From: an uncultured Verrucomicrobiota bacterium
Lineage (GTDB): Bacteria > Verrucomicrobiota > Kiritimatiellia > RFP12 > UBA1067
NCBI GenBank assembly: GCA_946631535.1
Contig: CAMPAF010000016.1
Coordinates: forward strand, 1-19,760
Length of the DNA: 19,760 nucleotides
Direction of reading: 5' to 3'
Part shown: positions 7,024 to 19,000 of the stretch, piece by piece
Layout: each line of letters opens with the position of its first letter
How positions within the stretch are numbered: the first letter of the stretch is position 1
The notes under the pieces: generated by a model
Told to the model about the DNA's origin: nothing
Database searches by the model: none
The model's input: only the letters and a program-made list of their open reading frames with translations
Translations under genes and position numbers: made by a program

Positions 7024-10000
7024 ATGAAAACATACAACACGTTTGGGATTGCGGCGGCCGCGCTGGCATGTTCGGTGGCGCTGACGGCACCAGCCGCGGA
7101 AGGCGACGTCTGGTCTATCCGGCGAGCGGCAGGCGGCGACCACGGCACCGAAACGCTTTCGATGTCCGACAACCCCGTGACGGCCGGGCAGAAGGTCAAG
7201 TTCAAGTTCCGCCTTCTCAACCGGGATCCGCAGGCGAACTTCATTGACCATGGCGGCCCGGCATCGGCCACCACGTGGGACAACCGCTGGTACTTCAAGT
7301 ACGTCGGCGCGGGCGGCACTAACGAGGCCGCATCGGCAGCTTCGCTATATCCGCCCAAGGTGGGCGTGTGGGTGAGTGGACGCTACCAGTGGGCCGATGT
7401 CGAGAGCCTGGCGCCGGTCACGTACGTCAATGAGGGCCTCGAGGTGGTCAACTACGACTTCACGGATCTCATCTGCTCCTACACGGCGCAGCCGGGCGAC
7501 TTCGGTCTGCTGACGCTCGCCGCCGGCTCCGAAAGCGCGCCCGTGGAGGCGTCGGCTGACAGCGTGGCGACGACCTATTGCCTGAAGAACAGCCCCTACT
7601 GGGGCATCTACGACAAGCTGACCACGACGAACGCCTGCAACCTCAAGCTGACGAGCCAGTCGCAGGGGGACATTTCTCAGTACGTGACCTTCCCGACGGA
7701 CGACGATCCGAAGTTCGTGCAGGATCGCGACCTGTCCCAGGCCGGCATCTACATCAGGACGATCGACTTCGACGACTACACGTTCAACGACGATGTCTGG
7801 CGCCGGATCGCCGCCAACGGCACGTCGTCCTACGTGAACAACGGCAACGCGAAGCGCGCGCCCGCGCTCTCCATCCCCGGCTCCGTGTCCACGGACCACA
7901 CCGTGACGCTCTACGCCTGGGCGGAGGACGAGACGGTGGCGTACATGAAGGACGGCGTCGAGTACGACTTCGGCGGCGGCGTGACGCGCAAGGTCGTCCA
8001 CATCCCGATCGCGCCGGCGGACGGCGAGGTAAAGGAGATTCCCGGCGGCATCTACGCGGCCGGGACTGCCGGCCAGACCACGACCATCTTTCTCTCGGCC
8101 ACGCCTACCAACATCTTCCGCTCTGGCAGGATGATAACGAACTTCGTCACGAAGTCGGTTCTCGTCGGTGAGCCGGAGCCGCCGTCGATCGTGGTGAAGC
8201 CCGGCGGCGCCTCGGACTGGACTGCCGTGGCCGGCTCGCCCGCCGAGATCGTGCCCATCACCGTGGAGCTTGAGGGCGTCGCGAGCTACACGAGCGACAT
8301 CGACGTGACTGTCACGGCGGAGATGATCAACTCTACCGCCGACTGGAAGGACTTCATCGGCCTCTCGACCACGTCCGCCGGCAATCCCAACGGCACCAGC
8401 GCGACCGTGACGATTCGCGCAGGCACGCAGTCCGCATTCGTGTACGCCTACGTGAAGCGCGCGAGCGAAGACACTTCCGCATCCACGAAGGGAATTTCCC
8501 TGAAGGCGGAGATAACCGATGCCGCCGCGATCGCGTACTTCACCGGCGGAATCATCCCCGGCACGCTCCACATCCAGCCCTCGAAGCCCAAGATCACGTA
8601 CCCGGCCACGGACACGGTCTACTACGACGTGCCGGCGGGCGAGGAGTTCGAGATGTCGTTCAACGTGGACGACGCCATTGGCGAGCTTTCCGGCAGCTAC
8701 ACGCTGGAGTACACGCTCACCGGCATCTGGTCGACGATGAACACCAAGACGCTCGATGTCGGCGTGCCGAGCGGAACGGACAACACGCTCACCACAAACC
8801 TCATCTTCAACACCAGCTTCACGAACGGCCTCTTCCGCGTGAAGAACCAGGACGGCTACATGTCCGACCCCATCCGCCTGACGGTCAACGTGTTCGCGAA
8901 GCCGCTCGTCGGCGCGACGCCGTACGACCATGTGGGCGCCGACGGCAACCCGTCGCGGACGTACAACGAGGGCGACACCGCGAAGCTGACGCTCACGCTC
9001 GGCACGCCGTTCTCGCTGGCCGACGCGGGCTACATCTTCCTGGTGCCGCAGACGGAGGCGTCGTCCAACCTCGTGGACACGACTGCGTTCGAGCAGGGCA
9101 TCCGCATCGTCCGCGGCCAGTCGGCCACGGAGCGGCAGGCGTCGCTGCTGCTTCTCGACGGCGCCGCCAACACCGAGCTGCGCTACGAGTTCGAGATCTG
9201 GAACACGTCCACCAAGACCGAAGCGGGCGCCGTGCGCATCGGAACGGGCACGGACGGATACGCAAGCGGCGAGATAACCCTCTATGTCGATAACGTGGTG
9301 CCTACCGTGGAGGGCGTCTCCATGAGCGACACGCCGCTATTCACGAACAACGGCACGATGGAGGCGAAGGCCGCGAAGGGCGTCACGAAGATCTTCAAGG
9401 TAGAAAGCGTGAACGAGCCGAGCGAGACGGTTGACCTGACCAACGAGCTCTTCCTGACCGAGTGGAAGTTCTACGAGGGCGGCACTGTGCTCTTCACCAC
9501 GAACGTGTACGGCAATCCGTATCTGGCAGAGGTGCCGTATGCCTTCCACAACTCCGGCACCAACAAGGTGACGGTGAAGGTGAAGGACAAGGACATGACG
9601 GAACAGCAGTTCAAGCAGTCGGCCGGGTTCACGTTCTTCGTTGAGACACTCGGCGAGCCGATGATCTCGATGATGCCGTACCACGGAGACTTCTTCTTCT
9701 CCGAGCGGCAGGTGGGGCCGATTGACGGACGTGTGGACGTGATGCTCAACATCGCCCCGACAGAAGAGATCAAGGTGCAGATCGACGTCGTGCGCGACGG
9801 CCCGAGCGACGGCCTCACGACCGACCCTGTTCTGAACACGAACATCCTCACGTTCGCCTCCGGCGCCACCAGCAGATCCTTCTACTTCAAGGAGCTTGAC
9901 GGCGACTCGAGCTACACGGTCAACGCTAGGGTCATTACCGAAACGCAGAGCGTCGATCCCAACAAGACATGGGCGCAGTACTATAGCATGGAGATGGATG

Positions 10001-13000
10001 GCGGCTATCCGATGACGGTGATCAACGACAATCCCGCGATACAGGGAATTGGCTCCACGAACGCTGTCCCGGCCGGCCTCAACGTGCCCGTGAAGCCGAT
10101 CACGTGGTCGGCCAAGGACGTCTTGCCCGATGTCCGCGAGGGCATGACCGCCAGCTGGACCGTGGAGGGCGCGACAGTCGACGTCCCGATCACGGTGACC
10201 AACACCTCCGGCTCCGTGCTTGGCACGGTCGGCGGCACCTACAGCCCAGTGTTCACGAGTCCCGGCCCCAAGACCGTGACCCTCACTGTCACCGACAAGA
10301 ACGGCGGCTATGACACGCGTTACTATTTCTTCGTGGTCGAGCCGTCGAAGGAGCTTTTCGTCTATCCGATAGGGCCGAGGGGACAGAGTGGAGGGCACGG
10401 GGGCCGCGGCCTGTCGCAATTCAGCAGCGCGTACACCTCCGCCGCCGGAATTGGCGCGGGCCGCGTGTGGGCCGACGGCGCAGGCCCGTCGATTGCCGAT
10501 TTCGACCAGAAGTGGACGTACGATCCGCTTGTAGGCTCCGCAAACGTGTTTGCGTATGGTTACCGTGTCGGCGAGCAGGCCACAGGCCTGCTGACCCCCG
10601 GCAAGGACTTCCGCCTTGACGCGCCGGGCAACGTCACTACGGGCTCCAACCTCTACACGTATGACGATCCGCTCCTGGACAGCTTCTTCTATTGCTGGAT
10701 CCTCGAGACGAAGGAGGAGAACGGCAACTTTACCGGCGACTATCTGGGCGCGATCCAGCCTGCCGTCGGCATCAACACGACCGACACGGCCAAGCAGTTG
10801 GTCGGCCTGCCCGAATACGACAGCGAGGCTCTGGAGTCTGGATACGAGCAGCGCCACGTGGAAGCCATCTTCTCCAAGGAATATCTGCCGACGGACAATG
10901 TCGGCGACATCAACCAGGACGGCGTCCCCGACATCTACGCGGCCAGCGTCGTGTGGGAGGGCGCGGCATCCTCCGATGCCGGTGCGGGGGGCGGCAACGG
11001 CGGCGGCACGCGCCTCTTTGAGGTGGCGGGCTACGGCGGCGTCTCTGCCGGCGACCTCAAGAGCCTCGCCAAGTTCAACGGCGACAACGACTACCTCCCG
11101 TCCAAGACGAGTGGCGGCGGCACGCTCATCCCGAACATTTCCTCCGAGTGGGCCACCTACGGCGCGCCCTTCACGGCCTACCTTGAGCTGCGCGGCTACG
11201 GCGATGGCCTCAACTACCGCGCCAGCGCGCTGAGGGGCCGCGGCCGTAACTCCGCCGGCACCTGGATCTCCGAGAGAGACCTCACGGAGGCCGAGTCGAA
11301 CGCGTGGGACACGGTGTACCACCTCGATCCCGACTGGACACCCGAGAACCGCACAGACCCGACGGTTGACGACACCGACGAGGACGGCCTGCCCGACGGC
11401 TACGAGTACTACTTCTGGTACCATGCCTACGTCGGATGGATGGAGGACGGGAAGCTGAAGCGCCTCGAGGGTTCGCGCTTCCAGCTCGAGGACATCGCGG
11501 TCGGCAAGAAGATACCCGCTGAGGACATCGCGGCCGCGTTCAACCCGAACTCCCCTGGTTCGGACATCGCCGAGCGCGACACGGATAACGACGGCCTTAC
11601 CGACCTTGAGGAGTTCGCCATCGGCACGAACCCGGTCCACTGGGACACGGACGGCGACGGAATCAGCGATTACTGGGAGGTGATGCGCGGCCTTAACCCG
11701 CTCGTCGTGGAGAGCGACAATACGAATCCCGACACGAACCCCGACAAGGACTACATGGCCTGGGCCGAGGTCGGCAAGGACTACGCCCTCATCACGCTGC
11801 CCGACGGGCGCATGTTCGCTATGGCCAACAACGGCAAGGGCCTGGTCGACAGCAGCGGCGAGACGCCGGTGATCATCGAGGACGGCACGAACACCGTGGC
11901 CATCCCCGTCTATCGCTACGGCAACGCCAGCTCCACGCTCGTCCCGAAGAACCGCGGCGAGTGGGAAGTGGTTGACAAGTCCGGGATGAAGGGAAGCTCG
12001 TCCGACTCGTTCCAGGAGTTCATCTGCATCTCCAAGCCGCTCGACGCTTCCCCGATCGACTGGGGCGATGACATCGACATCTCGAACGTTGTCATAAAGC
12101 TGGATCAGAAGCTCACGCTCGTTCACGAGCAGGTGCGCGCGCAGTACGGCTTCGACCCGCGCACAGGCTGGGGCATGAACATTAACGGCTGCGTCTGCAA
12201 CCGCTGGGATCCCAACATGAACCCGCCTCACGCGCAGCGCGCAGGCGAGTCTGGCCGCGCGGTCAACACGAAGGCCTACTCGAATCTCGACGAGTACCTC
12301 CTGCTGAAGTACCGCTACATGACATCTGGCGGGTCTCCGGGCATGGACCTGAGCAGATCCATTTCCAAGGATCTTTCGGACTGGAAGAAGGACGGCCCGG
12401 GCGGCATCGGCAAGATATTCAAGGCAGGCAGCACCAACCCGAACGTCCGCTATGCCGACAAGACATACGGTGACTACGGTTCTTCCTCCTCCGCCGACGG
12501 CGAGGAGTCGGGCACCCTCACGACATTCACCGACAAGACACACGGCGCGGACACCGACAGCGACGGCGTGCCTGACGGCTGGGAACTCTACGTGGGCTTC
12601 AACCCGAACTACAAGAAGGACGGTATCCTGGAGGTCGACGGCGACACGCTGGCGCTCGCCCGCGAGTACGCCGGCACGGATTCCTGCAACGCCTACTCGA
12701 ATGCCGTGTCGCTCGTGGCGGAGACTGACTCCGCTGCCGAGACCGAGGTGGCTACGATCTACAACAACCACCCCGGCAACAACGGCGGCTGGTTCAACAA
12801 ATTCTTCCCGACCGACCCATGGAACGGCGATACCGATGGCGACAACATCCGCGACGACACGGAAGGCGGCACCTGGAAGAACGCCTGCGTCCTCAACAAC
12901 GCGATGAAGCTGTCCACGGACGGCGGCGGATTGTACACGTTCACGTTCGTCTACGGCGGGCCCGAGGATGACGGTTCCCTCTGCATCCGCGGCGGCGGCA

Positions 13001-16000
13001 TGAACCCGTGCTCCGTCGACACGGACTTCGACCTTCTTCCCGACCCGTGGGAGATGTGCCACGCAGGCGTACGTGCCCAGGCAGGCGTGCTGCAGGACGC
13101 GACGTTCAGCGAGTCGGTTACGAAGATCTGTGCCCGCAACGACGGATTCGGGGCTGACAGTAGCGACACGAACGCGACGGCGAGCGCCACGGGCATGTAC
13201 ATCACGGCCGGCATGGACGCCACGTTCGGCAAGCGCGAGGACATCGCAACCTTCACCGGCGACGCCTACACGAACCCGTCCTTCAGGGATCCGCGCACCG
13301 GTACCATCCGCAACTTCGACTTCGACGGCGACGGTCTCCAGAACTTCCAGGAGTACCTCGTCCAGGCGCTCCGCCACCTCCGCTACGACGACAGTGAGAC
13401 GCCTCTCATGGGCAGCTGGATGCCTGACGGCTCCGCGTCCTCGCGCACGTTCCTCGGGTTCATCCCGATGAACTACATGGACGGCGAGACGTTCTACGCG
13501 ATGGCGAAGGATGCCGGCTTCGTAGGCGGCGGCGCATGGCAGTTCCGCGAGCTCGGCTACTTCGCGCGTCCGCCGCACGAATGGGACCCGATCGCCTGCC
13601 TGCCTCGCTCGATGTCGAACTATGGCGACAGCACGGGCTACAGGATCATGCTGCCGCCGCACGGTCTTGCGGGCAGCGGACGTCTGAGTCCTATCGGCTA
13701 CGCCTCCTCCGACCCGAGGATGTGGGACTCGGACTTCGACAACATGGGCGACTACTACGAGTTGTTCCATGGCCTCAACCCGCTCCTCGGCTCGATCGCC
13801 AACACGACTCCTGAAGGCATGCCGGATCTGGCAGGCGACGTGATTGCCAGAGCCTATGGCGGCCAGATCTGCTTCTGGAGCAACGCCTGGACCGGATGGC
13901 CGATGATGCCGCAGGATTGGCTCTCGGGCGAGGTTGCCTACAGGGATATCGACGCGGTCAAGTACCCGTGGATGATCGGCACGCCTGAGGCCGACGCCGA
14001 CGGCGACGGCATCCGCAACAGCGAGGAGGCGCTCGTCGTCAACATGACGAGCCCGCAGCCCACGCACACCGACCCGACACCTCTGTGGCTCACCGACTCC
14101 ACAGCCCTCAACAAGGCTAGCTACACGTCGCAGTACTACCCGCTCGACGAGGAAATCTTCCTCTTCTATCCTTGGCCGTGGACGGCAAGCGGCCAGACAG
14201 GCGACGGCGGGTCCACCAGCTTCCTCTTCTCCTTCGAGGAGAACGAGGGCTACGATACCGACCGCGATGGAGTGTCGGACGCCGACGAGCAGCGCATGAC
14301 CGCGACTTCGATCTCCGATCCGCTCAAGTTCACGGATCCCGACCGCCGCCAGGCACTCTGGTTCCCGGGCGATAACTCGGCCGCCGTCTCCTATTCGGCC
14401 GACTACCGCCGTCTCAACTACGCGGCCTACGATCTGCTGCGCCAGTTCACGGTCGAGGCGTGGATCTGTCCCGAGGACGTCACCCGCGACCAGGTAATCC
14501 TCGAGCGCGTGGCTGTGTACGGCGCGTCGACGATGTCCAACAACGTCGCGAAGCTCCGTGCCAACTTCCGCATCGGCATCCGCGAGGACGGCCGCCTGTA
14601 CGGCCTCTTCGATACGAGCGACGCCGTCACCTCTGGCGAAGGCCCAGGCACGTCCTACGTGCTTGGCGCAGGGCTTGTCTCCAACGAGTGGAGGCACGTG
14701 GCGCTCTCCTACAACGGTTCCACGTTGGCACTCTTCATGGACGGAGTGGCGGTCGGTTCCGTGCAGACGACGCAGATTCCCGCGAACGGGCTAGTCAACT
14801 TCATCGAGGACGCGATCCCGAACATGGCAAACTTCCCTGTTCTCCTCAACGGCTACACCGCTGTGCCCAGCGCGATGGTCTTGGGTGCGCATGCTCTCGA
14901 CTACAACGCCGTCGCGCTCTCCGACAAGTCGACCTGGACGTCCTACGAGAAGTTCTACGCGGGATACATCGACGAGGTGCGCGTGTGGGACGGTACACGC
15001 AAGCAGACCGATATAGTTCAGGACATGAGGAAGCGCTATTCGTTCGACGATGTATCCTCAATTCGCGATACTGTCTTCATGTCGTGGATCAGGGGGGCCA
15101 CGCGAAACGACAACGACGGCAAGGACAACCTGCCGGCAGAACTGATCGCGCACTACAACTTCCAGACGTTGCCGGGCGCAACCGAGAGCAAGTACGTGGA
15201 ATGGGAGCCTAGCGGCTTCACGAAGAACGTGCGCAACCTCGGAAAGGTCGAGGGCAACAACGTGCCTGGCGACATCTACTGCGGCTGGTGGTACGCGACG
15301 CCCGTCCACAGCACGATATACAACAACTACCGCCTCGTGCCGTGGATCCAGAACACGGTAAGCCATCTGCCGCTCATGGACGGTTCGGTCGTGGATTCGC
15401 AGTTCTGGAGCGAGAACTTCGGCGGCACAACGCCTGCCGGCGAGCTTGGGGCGGAGAAGATCGAGTTCCCGAACACGGCCAATCCGTATCCATACTACAT
15501 CTACACTACGGATCGCCGTTTCCACAAGTTCGCGCTCGACAGGCTTAACAAGTTCGGGCTTGACGCGAACCTGGCCAAGAGAAAGTACGAGTACGAGCTT
15601 CGTACCACGATAATCGGTTCCTCCGACCTGGTTCCGCTCGGCGGTGCGTTCGCGCTACGCGGCACGAACATGTGGGACAACAACGGCCCCATGACCGCTT
15701 GGGAGATGACCGGACGCGACCTCAATGCGAACGGCATTCCCGATTGGTGGGAGAAGGTCGCCATCGCGGACTACGGCGCAACTGCCGGCTTCGGCTGGGA
15801 TGACATCGTGACATGGGACGGTCGCAAGGTGACTGCGCGCGAGGCGTATATCCGCGATCTCCAGCGGGGCATGGTCCCGACCGGCACGTCTACTGGCTCC
15901 GTTGACGACAGCTTAGTTGATATTGCCGATATCGACAACGACGGCCTGCCCGACTGGTGGGAGGACCTTTACGGCATCCGTAGCCAGAACGGCCTTGACG

Positions 16001-19000
16001 ATGCCGACTGCGACAATCTCTCCAACTATGCGGAGTTCCTGATCTCAGAGTGCTTCTCGAAGTATGGGTTCCCGCGCGTGAGTCCGATCTTGGCGCAGAC
16101 GTTCGCGCATGAACGTGGCCAGAAGATACCTGACTACTTCATCAGGGTCGGGAGGTCGTATCTTGGCGACATGTTTGCGGATCACGACTTCATGGAAGAT
16201 TCGTGGGAAGATCAGTTCGATCCGGACTTCGTCTCCCGCTTCATGTTCGATGCATGGAACGATACGGACGACGACGGATGGAGCAATTACGCCGAATGCC
16301 GTTCGGCCTATTGGCGCGGATATACCTATACAGATATCTTGGACACTTGGGTCGCCAGTGGCGACGATTACAACTTCAAGTGTTATCCGATGCCGACGCT
16401 GGCGGTCATGACAAAATACAACGGCCTCCAGCCCGTGTCTGGCAAGAGAATTGTCGTCCGCGCCAAGAGAAACAGCTCGCCCGGCTGGGATGTACGATTC
16501 GTCGCCGAGGGTGACGATGACCAAGGCAGCGAGACAGGAAGGGATGAGACGAAAATTCTTGGAATTACCCATAACGGGCCGCGTCACCTCCATGGACACC
16601 TCCATCCTGGTCACATCCTCCCGGATTCCGGCGTAAAGTTCGAGTGGCGTAAGTTCAAGTCTGAGGTCAGTTACAAATGGCATTGCACGTTCTGTGGTCA
16701 ACCAACCACTGTGACTTCGTATGATGTCTATAACATGCACCGTTTGGATCATGGAGAAGCTACAGAAAGTGGTGTCAAGGGCGTAGTATTCGAGGATACG
16801 GTCTCCGGTTCTCCGGAAATCTTTGCACAGTCGGAAAGTGGTCCAGATGGACGCACTGGCATCATCGTGACAAAGAATAGCGGAATCGAGGTTGGTACGA
16901 TTGACTTCTTCACCGGCGAGTACGAGCTTGATCTCGGGAAAGCTGCTGAGGATGGCTATGATCTTTCGGATTCCTTCCTCAGGGCGAGTTGGAACTATCG
17001 TATCGGTCTGGACTGGCCGCAGACGCTCTACTTCAGCCTCCCCAGAGAGAGCGAAGGCCGCTTGAAAGAGGGGTTGAACACGATTGAGGCGTTTATTGAC
17101 ATCGACGCCAACGGGGAATGGACGCCTGGCGAGCCTTATGGTGCGGTGTCCGACGTGGATATCGGCTGGGCGGGGAATTCCGTTGCCATAGAGCTGACGG
17201 ATACTTCTCCCTCGATTATGCGTATCAACCTGCGCGATGCGGTAGCTGCCGGGGGCTTCGATGAACAGAACATTCTCACGGACCGTGGCGTGCTCGGCAA
17301 CGGAGCGGCGCCAAACGTGGCGATGTTGGCAGGGACGAATATGCCGAAGCAGACGGAAACGTCTGTTCGGGTGCGGATCGCGCTGACTGCGGTCAACGGG
17401 CATCCGACCTCGACATCGGGAACCGTCTATCCCAACGACGTGGTGTTCGATCAGCGCATTGACCTGACTGCGAATCCGATTCTCACGGAAAAAGATCTGC
17501 TCTCGCAGGGGATGCTTGACCTTGAATGGGGCACTCTCACGCAGCAAGGGGCGCGGCTGGGAGAAGGAGTCGTTACTTCGGCCACCTATCGTGTTGTGAT
17601 TGGAGATGGAGCGATCGCTTCTTCCGAGACGAACAACAATCTGGCGGTAGGCTTCGTCAACCGGTTCGATATCGCGCAGCAGGCCTGCACGTTCGTGTCG
17701 CCGGAAGGGGCGATCTACTCGCAGCCGACGTTCACGTGGAAGTGCAACAGCGCCATTGGCAAGAGCTATCCGGCATTCCGCCTGCGCGTGGCCAGCACGA
17801 CGGGGGGCAGAATCATCTACGATTCTGGTGACAGGCCTGTTCCTCCGCGGAACTCGGACGGAAGCTACTCATGGACTGCGCCGATCTATCCTGACATGAT
17901 GACACCTAGCGGAGAGATATTCTCCACTACGAACAACTACTTCTGGACGGTTTCGATGCTCGATGCCAAGTTCACCACCCCGTCGGCTGCGTCGGGACGG
18001 CAGGAATTCCGCCTCGAGGCGTCTGGACAGCTCGGGAAGATCAGCGACTACGGCATGATCAGGGTAAAAGTGCGCTACTTCGGGCCGGGCACGGTGGCGA
18101 CTGACAATCTCAATGGGCTCATCCGTGTCCAGGCGTTCACGTCGCCTGACTTCACAGGAATGCCCGCAGGGGAGGCGATGGTCACCGACGTGTCGAAGCT
18201 TTCGGCGCCGGGCGACATTGATGTCAACGCTGTCATCCTGGGCATCACGCCTGGCACGTACTACATCCGCGCGTTCATCGACTCTGACGGGGACGCAAAA
18301 TGGTCGCCTTGGGAGTCGTGGGGTTACTGCAACTACGTGGGTGCCAGCGATGCGGTGATTGCGTCGACGTCGCGCGGCCTTGCGGCCTATTTCTCCGACA
18401 CGGTATTCCCGTTCTTGCCTCGTCCGTACACGGTTGCCGTGGACGAGGTGCCGCCAACGGTAGAGATATACATGGAGGACATGGATTCGGACGCCGATCA
18501 CCTTCCGGATGTCTACGAGTACAACACGGAGGGGTCTCTCGCCGCACGCAGTGCGCCGAATGGCTCGACGTTCTTCACCAAGGTCAACAGAACTCTGGGG
18601 CCTACGGTTGAATCCTACACGAAGCTGAACGCCTCGTCGTCCGGCCAGACCTATGCTCCCATAACGCTGATGAACTCGATAATATCCGGTTCCGATCCGG
18701 TGGCGATGGCGGCGGCGATCGACTTCTTCGCCGGCAGCTCGGCGGGCACGGAGAACGTGGCCGTCAGGATTGACTCCTTCTCGCTGACCGGCGGACTCTC
18801 GCTGTCCATCACCTCCGACGTGCAGGCTGCGGATGCAGGCGACTTGTCGGTCTTCGTGACGACGGATTCCGCGGATGTCAAGGTCGTGCTCATGGCCTCC
18901 GATTCGCCGGACTTCTCCAAAGCGAAGGAGACCGTGGTCAAGTCCATCACGATCAGGGCCAACGTGGAGGCGAAGGAGGTAGTGTCCGCCGATGAGCTCC

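Noticed and set aside
7063..7071. Lipobox reading at Cys16 of the giant protein
   Set aside because: The -3 position is Ala and the hydrophobic core continues past the Cys to a better signal peptidase I site at APA|A.
7345..8931. 528-codon minus-strand frame
   Set aside because: Same antisense artefact of high GC; composition is His/Arg/Val-rich and no plausible start context is seen.
9337..14697. 1786-codon open frame on the minus strand inside the giant gene
   Set aside because: It is the antisense shadow of GC-rich codons with few stops. The translation is a monotonous Arg/Val/His/Ala/Asp mix with no domain, signal or membrane pattern, while the + strand frame has clear signal peptide, LamG and calcium loops.
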